Positions 1 to 5,574 are shown, counted from the stretch's first letter. The stretch: DNA of 5,574 nucleotides from Halobacteriales archaeon QH_10_70_21 (GCA_003021325.1 PXQM01000021.1:1-5574); one strand, 5' to 3'. Numbers and translations are program-made. The notes: generated from the letters alone by a model not told the origin.

Positions 1-757
1 GATGGGGGCGGCCAGCTGCTCAACGTCTTCACCGAGGACCCCTCGAGCGCCCTCGAGATCACGGCGAACCTCCGGCACGTCCCGATGCTCATCTGGAACG
101 GCGCGGGGACCCGCTGGTGCCCATCATCTCGCCGGACAACTACGCCCGCCGGCTCAGGAAGCACGGCTACCGCCACCAGTTCGACGTCTTCCCCGCGGAG
201 ACGCACCTCTCGTTCGGCGTCCGCGACCGGTGGACCGGCATCCCCGAGTTCGTCGCCCGGACCAAGGTCATCAGGAACCCCCGGCGGGTGACCTACCGGC
301 ACCTCCCGAAACTCGACCACCCCGAGGTCGACCTGGTCCACGACGGCGCCTACTGGGTCTCCGACATCACCACCAGCGAGGACCGGAACTCCGGGCTCGT
401 CGACGCCATCTCGTACGCCGACGGGTACGCCCCGCCGGAGGTGGGCACGTTCACCGAGTACGGCCGCGAGCCGCGGCGGCACCTGAGCCGCGGCGTCCAG
501 TGGGGGTCGGCGCCCGGACCGGCCCCCAGAACCGCCTCGAGGTCCGCCTGGAGGGCGTCGACTCGGTCACGCTGTGGGTCGAGGAGGCCGGCATCGACGT
601 CGACGACGAGGTCACGGTCGAAATCGAGAGCGACGCCCCGGCGACGGTGACGCTGGCGACGACGCTCGTGACCCACGAACTCGAGGTCCCGGCCGGCGAG
701 TCGACCGAGACGGTGCGGCTGACCGGGAGCGCCGTCGAATCCGGAGCGCCGGCCTGA
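1..757 (+). pseudogene. Alpha/beta-hydrolase (S9 peptidase-like) C-terminal part, 5' truncated, two frameshifts
   Basis: This is the C-terminal ~250 residues of a larger protein whose start lies before the window. The coherent protein runs in frame 1 to about 105, in frame 3 from about 108 to the 502-527 region, then in frame 2 to the TGA at 755-757. Joined together, it reads like the end of an alpha/beta-hydrolase. A strand ending in VPMLIWNGAG leads into DPLVPIIS, where D (108-110) is the likely catalytic acid. AETHLSFG follows, with H (204-206) as the likely catalytic base. The nucleophile Ser would lie upstream. After the fold comes a region with LVHDGAYWVSDI and then an acidic beta-rich tail (NRLEVRLEGV, VPAGESTETVRLTGSA), as in large prolyl-oligopeptidase-like proteins. 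Each frame change equals one missing base at or near a G or C run (105-108; 502-506 or 523-527), so sequencing error is as likely as true decay. The family call is good; the substrate is unknown. Confidence 0.68.
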
Positions 758-768
758 ATCCCCTCAGG
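753..768. repeat. Short inverted repeat spanning both convergent stop codons
   Basis: CCTGA (753-757) and TCAGG (764-768) are perfect inverted copies around a 6-nt spacer. The left arm contains the TGA stop of the hydrolase gene, and the right arm contains the TGA stop of the opposite-strand DsrE-like gene. The stem is only 5 bp and no T-run follows on either strand, so I do not call it a terminator. It occupies the whole convergent intergenic gap. Confidence 0.4.
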
Positions 769-1123
769 GCAGCTTCAGGTAGCCGGTGTCGCCCTGCTGG
801 ACGCGTACCGCTTCGGCGACCCCGGAGGCGACGGTCGTCACCCCCGGCGCGAGGTCGGCCGGGTCGTAGCCGAACCGCGACAGGGAGCTCTCGCAGGCGT
901 CGATCCTGACGCCCGCCCCGGTCAGGCGAGTCAGCTTCCGGGAGTCCGGCGACGACGCAAGCAGGAACCGGACCGCGGGGCCGTTTACGACCACCAGCAT
1001 CCGGTTGGTCGGCGTCGTCACCGACTCGTCGTTCACCAGATTCCGGAGGTTCCGCAGCGCCGTCTGCCAGCCGCCCGTCCCGTCGGTCGTGATGTGGATG
1101 ACGATGCCGTGCTCGTTAGCCAT
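764..1123 (-). CDS. DsrE/COG1416-like small protein, 119 aa
   Basis: This is a small soluble protein of the DsrE/DsrF-like fold, whose members carry or transfer sulfur on a cysteine or have unknown function. The N-terminus MANEHGIVIHITTD gives a first beta strand followed by a helix (QTALRNLRNLVND, about 20-32). A hydrophobic strand MLVVVNGPAV (42-51) follows, then GVRIDACESSLSRFGYDP (71-88). The conserved cysteine of the fold is Cys77, the only cysteine in the protein. The end, LAPGVTTVASGVAEAVRVQQ followed by GYLKLP, is typical of the COG1416 branch. The ATG at 1123 was chosen because homology begins there and a TATA-like box sits about 26 nt upstream, which fits a leaderless transcript. 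Starting further upstream would run into mrpA. The gene is divergent from mrpA and convergent with the hydrolase gene. The specific sulfur chemistry or partner cannot be read from the sequence. Confidence 0.87.
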   Translation of the reverse strand: MANEHGIVIHITTDGTGGWQTALRNLRNLVNDESVTTPTNRMLVVVNGPAVRFLLASSPDSRKLTRLTGAGVRIDACESSLSRFGYDPADLAPGVTTVASGVAEAVRVQQGDTGYLKLP

Positions 1124-1144
1124 GGCTCCGCGTGTGCCGGAGCC
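1124..1144 (-). promoter_or_regulatory. Perfect 7-bp palindrome just upstream of the DsrE-like start codon
   Basis: GGCTCCG (1124-1130) and CGGAGCC (1138-1144) are perfect inverted copies separated by 7 nt. The element abuts the ATG at 1123 on one side and the TATA-like box at 1146-1153 on the other. If the transcript is leaderless, the palindrome covers about -21 to -1, where a bound repressor would block the polymerase. If transcription starts higher up, it would be a hairpin in the 5' leader. The symmetry is seen directly; the operator role is inference. Confidence 0.45.
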
Positions 1145-1145
1145 C

Positions 1146-1153
1146 ACAAATAG
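1146..1153 (-). promoter_or_regulatory. TATA-like box of the DsrE-like gene
   Basis: On the minus strand this reads CTATTTGT, the most AT-rich patch in the intergenic region. Its centre lies about 26-27 nt from the ATG at 1123. That is the usual archaeal TATA-to-start-site distance and predicts a leaderless mRNA, which is common in haloarchaea. The same patch read on the plus strand (ACAAATAG) could also serve mrpA, giving a leader of roughly 55 nt. Confidence 0.5.
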
Positions 1154-1168
1154 CCTGGCCGACCGACG

Positions 1169-1207
1169 GGCGTCCCTCCCAGCGACCCCGGTAGCGTTAA
1201 GGACGCC
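1169..1207. repeat. 7-bp inverted repeat flanking the proposed mrpA TATA-like box
   Basis: GGCGTCC (1169-1175) and GGACGCC (1201-1207) are perfect inverted copies separated by 25 bp. The right arm directly follows GCGTTAA, the best mrpA promoter candidate. Two half-sites about three helical turns apart (32 bp from start to start) could bind a regulator on one DNA face. In GC-rich DNA, a 7-bp repeat at this spacing may also be chance. Confidence 0.25.
1194..1200 (+). promoter_or_regulatory. Weak TATA-like box of the mrp operon
   Basis: GCGTTAA is the AT-richest stretch near the mrpA start. A start site about 27 nt downstream of its centre would fall near 1224, giving a leader of about 7 nt. 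No convincing Shine-Dalgarno sequence precedes mrpA (only TTGGAAACG), which fits a leaderless or very short-leader mRNA. The box is a poor match to the haloarchaeal consensus, so an upstream or bidirectional promoter remains possible. Confidence 0.33.
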
Positions 1208-1230
1208 GTGGCACTCGTTGGAAACGTTCG

Positions 1231-3573
1231 ATGGAGTTCGTATTCGTGGCGGTCGCACTCCCGTTCGTCGCCGCGGGGGCCATCCCCGTGCTGCACCGGC
1301 TCCTCGGCGACCGGGTCGGCTACGTCGGCGCTGCCGTCGCCCTCGCCTCGTTCGCCCTCGTTGCCTCGCGGCTCGGGACCAGCGGAACCCTCGCGGTCGA
1401 CTGGGTCCCCTCGATGGGCGTGGCGCTGCGGCTCCGGGTCGACGCCTGGGCGCTGCTGTTCGGGCTGCTCGCCAGCGGCATCGGCGTCTGTATCTTCGCC
1501 TACGCCGCCCGCTACATGCACGGGGAGCCGAACCTCGCGCAGTTCTACGCGACCCTCTCGGCGTTCATGGGCTCGATCCTCGGCGTCGCCTTCGCCTCCG
1601 ACCTGGTGGCGCTGTTCCTCTTCTGGGAGCTGACGAGCGTCTGCTCGTTCGTCCTCATCGGCTACCACACCGAGGACGGCGAGTCCCGCTACTCCGCCCG
1701 GATGGCGATGATAATCACCGTCGGCGGCGGCCTCTGTCTGCTGTTCGCGCTGCTGATTCTCTCTATCGCCAGCGGCCCCGCCCTCGGGAGCCGCACCTTC
1801 GACCTCGCGACGATGCTCGCCGACGAGGCGAGCATCGCCGCGATGCGAGCCACCCTCGAGGAGGCGGGGCTGTTCGTCCCCGTGCTCGTCCTCGTCGTCG
1901 TCGCCGCCGGCGCCAAGTCCGCCCAGGTGCCGCTGCACTTCTGGCTGCCGAACGCGATGGTCGCGCCGACCCCCGTCTCGGCGTTCCTCCACTCCGCGAC
2001 CATGGTCAAGGTCGGCGTCTACGTCGTCGGACGGGTCCGGCCGCTGTTCCTCGGCGAGGCCTGGACGCTGCTGGTCGTGACCGTCGGCCTGCTGACGATG
2101 ACGGTCGGGGCCGTGCTGGCGGTCGTCGCCAACGACATCAAGGAGCTTCTGGCGTACTCGACGGCGAGCCACCTGGGACTGATGATCGCCGGCTTCGGCT
2201 TCGGGACCCACTACGGCGCCGAGGCCGGCGTCTTCCACCTGTTCAACCACGCGCTGTTCAAGGCGGCGCTGTTCCTCGTGGCCGGGATCGTCGCCCACGA
2301 GGTCGGCACCCGGCGGGTCGACGAGCTCGGCGGCCTGTGGCGGGACCTCCCGGTCACCGCCGCGGTCACCGGTGTGACGGTCCTGAGCATGGCTGGCGCC
2401 CCGCCGTTCGGCGGCTTCTACTCGAAGGAGCTGCTGTTCGAGGCCGCCTGGGAGACCGCCCTCGCGGAGGGAGGGCTCTACTGGCTCTACCCGGCGGTCG
2501 CGGTCGCCGCCAGCGTCTTCACGGTGCTGTACTCGCTGCGGTTCCTCGGAGCCTTCCTCGGCGACCGGCCGGCGACCGTCACGGACGTCCACCGTCCACC
2601 CGCCGTCCTGGTCGCGCCGCCGGCGGCACTGGCGGCGCTGACCGCCGTCACGAGCGTCGCGCCGGAGCTCGCCGTCGGCCTCGTGGTCGGCGACGCCGCT
2701 GCGGTGACGGCCGTCGAATCCGTCAGCGTCAAGACGAAGGTTCCGACCGAACCGACCGGCCCCGCGCTGATGAGCCTCGTCGCCCTGGTCGGGGGCGTCG
2801 CCGCCTACCCCGCCGTCGAACGGGTCCGGGACCGCATCGCGCAGTTCGAGGCCGGGTCGACGCTCGCACGGCCGAGCAACCTCTACGACTGGCTGCTGTC
2901 GTGGGGCGACCGGACGAGCAACCGGCTCGACGCCACCGTCCACAGCGGCCTGATACGGAGCTACGTCATCTGGGTGCTGGCGACGACGTGTGCGTTCGTC
3001 CTGCTCGGGTTCCTCGCGACCGGCACGGCCGTCTCGCTGCCGTCCGGGCCACCGGTGCCGACCGCGATGATACTCGTCCTCGCGGTCGCGGCCGTCGCGG
3101 GCCTGGCGGTGACGCTGGCGCCCTCCCACGTCGCCGGGGTGTTGACGCTCGGCATCCTCGGGTTCATGGTGGCGGTCTTCTACGTGCTCGCCTCGGGGCC
3201 GGACCTCGCGCTAACGCAGCTGGTCGTCGAGACGCTCCTGCTCGTCGTCTTCCTGCTCGTCATCGAGGAACTGCCGGCCTACTACGCCGAACTGCGGGCG
3301 AGCGTCGCCGTCAGGGACGCCGCTCTGTCGCTCGTCGTCGGCGCGACGGCGTTCGTCGCGGCGCTCGTCGCCGCTCCAGACCCGTCGCTGTCGCCAACGG
3401 CGACCGAGTACAAGGACACCGCCGTCAAGGAGGGCGGCGGCAAGAACGTCGTCAACGTCGTTCTGACGGACTTCCGGGCGCTGGACACCTTCGGCGAGGC
3501 GGCGGTCATCCTGCTGGCGGCGATGTCGGTGCTGGTGCTGCTGACGATGCGCAGCCGGGGTGAGACGCAGTGA
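1231..3573 (+). CDS. mrpA: Mrp Na+/H+ antiporter subunit A, full length (780 aa)
   Basis: This is the largest membrane subunit of the Mrp/Mnh antiporter, which expels Na+ in exchange for H+. Residues 1 to about 450 are NuoL-like. They include FWELTS with Glu133, AGAKSAQVPLHFWLPNAM with Lys229 and His236, FLHSATMVKVGVY with His254 and Lys260, NDIKELLAYS with Lys304, FNHALFKAALFL with His340 and Lys344, and FYSKE with Lys399. These are the charged residues expected along the ion path of NuoL/MrpA proteins. After a linker and an amphipathic stretch (about 530-575) come more helices. These contain an MbhD-like segment, APSHVAGVLTLGILGF to GPDLALTQLVVE (630-667), and an MbhE-like end, VVNVVLTDFRALDTFGE (740-756). 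The length matches full bacterial MrpA (about 770-800 aa), so this is not one of the split archaeal forms. The ATG at 1231 is followed directly by the hydrophobic first helix. The TGA overlaps the mrpB start. Confidence 0.95.
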   Translation: MEFVFVAVALPFVAAGAIPVLHRLLGDRVGYVGAAVALASFALVASRLGTSGTLAVDWVPSMGVALRLRVDAWALLFGLLASGIGVCIFAYAARYMHGEPNLAQFYATLSAFMGSILGVAFASDLVALFLFWELTSVCSFVLIGYHTEDGESRYSARMAMIITVGGGLCLLFALLILSIASGPALGSRTFDLATMLADEASIAAMRATLEEAGLFVPVLVLVVVAAGAKSAQVPLHFWLPNAMVAPTPVSAFLHSATMVKVGVYVVGRVRPLFLGEAWTLLVVTVGLLTMTVGAVLAVVANDIKELLAYSTASHLGLMIAGFGFGTHYGAEAGVFHLFNHALFKAALFLVAGIVAHEVGTRRVDELGGLWRDLPVTAAVTGVTVLSMAGAPPFGGFYSKELLFEAAWETALAEGGLYWLYPAVAVAASVFTVLYSLRFLGAFLGDRPATVTDVHRPPAVLVAPPAALAALTAVTSVAPELAVGLVVGDAAAVTAVESVSVKTKVPTEPTGPALMSLVALVGGVAAYPAVERVRDRIAQFEAGSTLARPSNLYDWLLSWGDRTSNRLDATVHSGLIRSYVIWVLATTCAFVLLGFLATGTAVSLPSGPPVPTAMILVLAVAAVAGLAVTLAPSHVAGVLTLGILGFMVAVFYVLASGPDLALTQLVVETLLLVVFLLVIEELPAYYAELRASVAVRDAALSLVVGATAFVAALVAAPDPSLSPTATEYKDTAVKEGGGKNVVNVVLTDFRALDTFGEAAVILLAAMSVLVLLTMRSRGETQ
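1805..1846 (+). repeat. Strong hairpin and overlapping palindrome inside mrpA
   Basis: The arms 1805-1821 and 1827-1843 pair at 16 of 17 positions, with a single A-C mismatch at 1810/1838 and a 5-nt loop (1822-1826). The right arm also belongs to a second perfect dyad, GCATCGC (1832-1838) and GCGATGC (1840-1846), centred on 1839. The segment encodes MrpA residues 192-205, in a hydrophilic loop between membrane helices. It keeps the reading frame and codon style of the gene. Whether it has a role in mRNA structure or is chance in codon-biased DNA is open. Confidence 0.5.
3559..3563 (+). promoter_or_regulatory. Shine-Dalgarno sequence that supports the GTG start of mrpB
   Basis: GGTGA lies within GGGGTGAG and matches part of the archaeal GGAGGTGA consensus. 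It ends 6 nt before the GTG at 3570. From the alternative ATG at 3585 it would be 21 nt away, which is too far. It therefore favours the GTG and coupled re-initiation at the mrpA stop. Confidence 0.5.
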
Positions 3574-4031
3574 CGACGACCATCATGCGGACGACCGCCC
3601 GGATCGTGGTGCCCATCGTCCTCGTGGTCGCGGTCTCGCTGTTCCTGGGCGGCCACAACGCCCCCGGCGGCGGCTTCATCGGGGGCGTCCTCACGGTCGC
3701 GGCGTTCGTCCTCGTGTACGTCGCCTACGGGCTCGACTACCTCGAAATCGGCGTCCTCGGCCGCGAGGTCGACCCCGGGCCCGGCATCCTCGAGCACCGG
3801 ACCGTCGCCGCCTACCGCCGGCTGTTCACGTTCGGCCTCGCGGTCGCGTTCGCCGGCGGCCTCGCCGGAATGGTGCTGGGCGAACCGTTCCTCGCCCAGG
3901 ACTACATGTACGTCCACGTGCCCGTGCTCGGCGAGTACGAACTGGCGTCGGCGCTGGTCTTCGACGTCGGCGTCTACTGCGTGGTCGTCGGCGGGCTCCT
4001 GGCCATGCTCTCGGTGGTGGGTGCCGAATGA
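3570..4031 (+). CDS. mrpB: Mrp Na+/H+ antiporter subunit B (153 aa)
   Basis: This is a small integral membrane subunit of the Mrp complex (MnhB/DUF family), needed for assembly and activity of the antiporter. The family signature GGHNAPGGGFIGGVL is at residues 27-41, after the first helix (IVVPIVLVVAVSLFL, 12-26). The second helix is about 41-54, a third is about 86-104 (FTFGLAVAFAGGLAGMVLG), and a fourth is about 124-150. The fourth includes ELASALVFDVGVYCVV with Asp132, the usual FDIGV-type motif. Length and topology are normal for MrpB. The GTG start overlaps the mrpA stop as GTGA and has a good Shine-Dalgarno sequence. An in-frame ATG at 3585 would remove five residues (MTTTI). The TGA overlaps the mrpC ATG. 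Confidence 0.94.
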   Translation: MTTTIMRTTARIVVPIVLVVAVSLFLGGHNAPGGGFIGGVLTVAAFVLVYVAYGLDYLEIGVLGREVDPGPGILEHRTVAAYRRLFTFGLAVAFAGGLAGMVLGEPFLAQDYMYVHVPVLGEYELASALVFDVGVYCVVVGGLLAMLSVVGAE

Positions 4032-4372
4032 GCCTCGTCGTCGCGGTCGCCGTCGGCGTCCTCTTCGCGCTCGGGACCTTCCTCCTGCTGCGGGACGACG
4101 TGGTCCACGTCGTCTGGGGCATCGCCGTCATCTCGCAGGCCGCCAACGTCTACCTCATCGCCATGGGCGGCATCCAGGAGGGTACCGGCGAGCTGGTGCC
4201 GGTGTTGACCTCGAGCGAGAAGCCGTTCCCGGCGACCGCCGACCCGGTGGTGCAGGCGCTCGTGCTCACCGCCATCGTCATCAGCTTCGGGATGACCGCC
4301 TTCGCCCTGGTGCTGTCGTACCGCGCCTACGAGGAGAACGGAACGATGGTCGTCACGGAGTGGAACCGATGA
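4028..4372 (+). CDS. mrpC: Mrp Na+/H+ antiporter subunit C, NuoK-like (114 aa)
   Basis: This is the NuoK-homologous three-helix subunit that sits between MrpD and the rest of the Mrp complex. The helices are about 2-21 (LVVAVAVGVLFALGTFLLL), 26-47 (VHVVWGIAVISQAANVYLIAMG) and 74-98. The last contains the family block ADPVVQALVLTAIVISFGMTAF (71-92). The short charged tail YRAYEENGTMVVTEWNR follows. The block usually reads DPLPQALILTAIVI in bacterial MrpC as I recall it, and here the second Pro position is Val75. The length is standard. The ATG overlaps the mrpB stop as ATGA, with a GGTGGTGGG stretch 7 or more nt upstream. The final TGA overlaps the mrpD ATG. Confidence 0.94.
   Translation: MSLVVAVAVGVLFALGTFLLLRDDVVHVVWGIAVISQAANVYLIAMGGIQEGTGELVPVLTSSEKPFPATADPVVQALVLTAIVISFGMTAFALVLSYRAYEENGTMVVTEWNR
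4357..4360 (+). promoter_or_regulatory. Shine-Dalgarno sequence of mrpD inside mrpC
   Basis: GGAG lies 8 nt before the mrpD ATG at 4369, inside the last codons of mrpC. Together with the ATGA overlap it supports translation of mrpD by coupling and confirms this ATG as the start. Confidence 0.45.
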
Positions 4373-5574
4373 CGGGGACGGTCGTGGTCGCGCCGTTGCT
4401 CGTCGCCTTCGGGAGCGCCGTCGCCACGCTGGCGGTCGGGAGCCGCCCGGCCCTTCAGCGGGCGACGAGCGTCGCCGGCGTCGCCGCCTACGCCGCCGCC
4501 GTCGCCGCCCTCGCGTGGACGGTCGTCCTCGGCCCGGACGCGCCGGGCGCCGCCGCCTACCAGGTCGGGGACATCCGGGCCCCGTTCGGTATCACGCTCG
4601 TCGCCGACGCCCTCTCGGCGTTCATGCTCGTCCTCGCCGCGGTCGTGGCGCTGTACGCCGTCGCCGTCTCCGTCCGCTTCGTCGACCGGCGCAACCAGCA
4701 GACCTACTACCACCCCACCTTCCAGCTGCTGCTCGTCGGCGTCACCGGCGCCTTCCTCACCGGCGACCTCTTCAACCTCTTCGTGTGGTTCGAGGTGATG
4801 CTGATGGCGAGCTACGTCTTCGTGGCCTTCTACGGCGGCGCCAAGCACACGGCGGCGGCGATGCGGTACGTCGTCCTGAACGTCCTCGGCGGCGTCTGCA
4901 TGCTGCTGGCCATCGGCGGGCTCTACGCGACGGTCGGCACGCTCAACATGGCCGACATGGCGCGACTGCTCGCCGAGTCGCCCGCCGGCGTCCGGACCCC
5001 GCCGCTGGTCGGCTTCTCGGCGCTTTTGTTCGTCACCTTCGCGCTGAAGGCCGGGCTGGTGCCGTTCCAGTTCTGGGTCCCCGGCGCCTACCGGGCGGCG
5101 CCGATGCCCGTCGCGGCCATGCTGGCCGGCGTGACGAAGAAGGTCGGCGTCTACGCCATCGTCCGGCTGTACTTCACGGTGTTCGCCGGAGCGTCGGTGT
5201 CGGTCGCCGTTCCCGGCCTCGCCGGCGAGTCGCCGCTCACCGTGCTGGCGCCCGTCCTCGGTGTGATGGGCGCCGCAAGCGTCGTCCTCGGCGGCCTCGG
5301 CGCCATCGACCGCGACAGCGTGGACGGCCTGCTGGCGTACTCCTCCATCAGCCAGATCGGCTTCATCGCCATCCCGGTGGCCGTCGCCGCCGCAGCGGGC
5401 AATCCGGCGCTGCGCCGGCTCGGCCTGCTCGCCGCGCTCATCTACGCGCTGCACCACGCCCTGACGAAGGGGCTGCTCTTCCTCTCGGCCGCGGTCATCC
5501 GCGACGTGGCCGGCACGACGCGGCTCGCGGCCGTGAGCGGGCTCGGCCAGCGGTCACCGCTCTTCGCGACCGTC
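4369..5574 (+). CDS. mrpD: Mrp Na+/H+ antiporter subunit D, NuoM/N-like, 3' truncated by window end (402 aa seen)
   Basis: This is the second NuoL/M/N-type subunit of the Mrp antiporter and a membrane cation/proton channel half. The frame stays open to the last base; about 90-120 residues are missing. Visible signatures are TGDLFNLFVWFEVMLMASYVF (131-151) with Glu142 in the fifth helix, FALKAGLVPFQFWVPGAY (224-241) with Lys227, and MLAGVTKKVGVYAIVRLY (251-268) with Lys257 and Lys258. Also present are LLAYSSISQIGFIAIPV (321-337) and LHHALTKGLLFLSAAVI (371-387) with His372, His373 and Lys377. These Glu and Lys residues match the proton-path residues of MrpD and NuoM/N. Where relatives often have DIKR before LLAYSS, this protein has SVDG, so no Lys is present there. 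The TNLF-type motif GDLFNLFVWFE distinguishes MrpD from MrpA. The ATG overlaps the mrpC stop. Confidence 0.94.
   Translation, partial: MTGTVVVAPLLVAFGSAVATLAVGSRPALQRATSVAGVAAYAAAVAALAWTVVLGPDAPGAAAYQVGDIRAPFGITLVADALSAFMLVLAAVVALYAVAVSVRFVDRRNQQTYYHPTFQLLLVGVTGAFLTGDLFNLFVWFEVMLMASYVFVAFYGGAKHTAAAMRYVVLNVLGGVCMLLAIGGLYATVGTLNMADMARLLAESPAGVRTPPLVGFSALLFVTFALKAGLVPFQFWVPGAYRAAPMPVAAMLAGVTKKVGVYAIVRLYFTVFAGASVSVAVPGLAGESPLTVLAPVLGVMGAASVVLGGLGAIDRDSVDGLLAYSSISQIGFIAIPVAVAAAAGNPALRRLGLLAALIYALHHALTKGLLFLSAAVIRDVAGTTRLAAVSGLGQRSPLFATV

Noticed and set aside
2..757. Single 251-residue frame-2 protein across the upstream gene
   Set aside because: Only the last ~80 residues look like real protein; the earlier part is Arg/Pro-rich shadow, while hydrolase motifs lie in frames 1 and 3.
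1223..1228. AACGTT palindrome just before the mrpA ATG
   Set aside because: A 6-bp self-complementary word is too short and common to call a site.
764..1258. Longer version of the DsrE-like gene starting at 1258
   Set aside because: The extra 45 residues are low in homology signal, rich in Arg, overlap mrpA, and would leave the TATA-like box and palindrome inside coding sequence.
1033..3129. Long minus-strand open frame antisense to mrpA
   Set aside because: Composition dominated by Gly, Arg, Asp, Gln and Glu with no domain; typical antisense shadow in GC-rich DNA. The same holds for the antisense frame at 4327-5457.
1005..3563. Long plus-strand open frame overlapping mrpA
   Set aside because: It is Arg- and Pro-rich with no recognisable family; it is an out-of-frame reading of mrpA produced by high GC content.
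1..5574. CRISPR, tRNA, insertion sequence or prophage signals
   Set aside because: No regularly spaced repeats, cloverleaf-like sequence, terminal inverted repeats with a transposase, or integrase-like proteins are visible.

Overview
The window looks like chromosomal DNA from a haloarchaeon. It is very GC-rich, with almost every third codon position G or C, and the soluble proteins are rich in Asp and Glu. The divergent promoter region is short, with archaeal TATA-like boxes close to the start codons, and Shine-Dalgarno-like GGTGA or GGAG sequences appear only inside the operon. I cannot name a genus from the sequence alone.

Layout. (1) Positions 1-757, + strand: the C-terminal part of an alpha/beta-hydrolase (S9 peptidase-like) gene. 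It is read in three successive frames because of two apparent single-base losses, each at or near a G or C run. (2) Positions 764-1123, - strand: a small DsrE/COG1416-like protein with a single cysteine, convergent with gene 1 and only 6 nt from it. (3) Positions 1124-1230: a 107-bp divergent promoter region with TATA-like boxes and two perfect 7-bp inverted repeats. (4) Positions 1231 to the window end, + strand: the first four genes of an Mrp (Mnh) multisubunit Na+/H+ antiporter operon, mrpA-mrpB-mrpC-mrpD. The last gene is cut by the window edge. Each adjacent pair overlaps by 4 nt (GTGA or ATGA), which implies translational coupling in one transcript.

How the genes work together. MrpA and MrpD are homologues of the proton-pumping NuoL/M/N subunits of complex I. 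MrpC is the NuoK homologue. MrpB and the C-terminal part of MrpA complete the membrane complex that exchanges cytoplasmic Na+ for external H+. The order A-B-C-D, with a full-length MrpA carrying its C-terminal MbhD/MbhE-like section, matches the classic bacterial mrpABCDEFG layout. mrpE, mrpF and mrpG would be expected just downstream.

I see no clearly new biological system here. The points most worth checking are the palindrome between the TATA-like box and the start codon of the DsrE-like gene, a very strong hairpin inside mrpA, the clustered frameshifts in the hydrolase gene, and a substituted lysine position in MrpD. I see no RNA genes, CRISPR arrays, insertion sequences or attachment sites.
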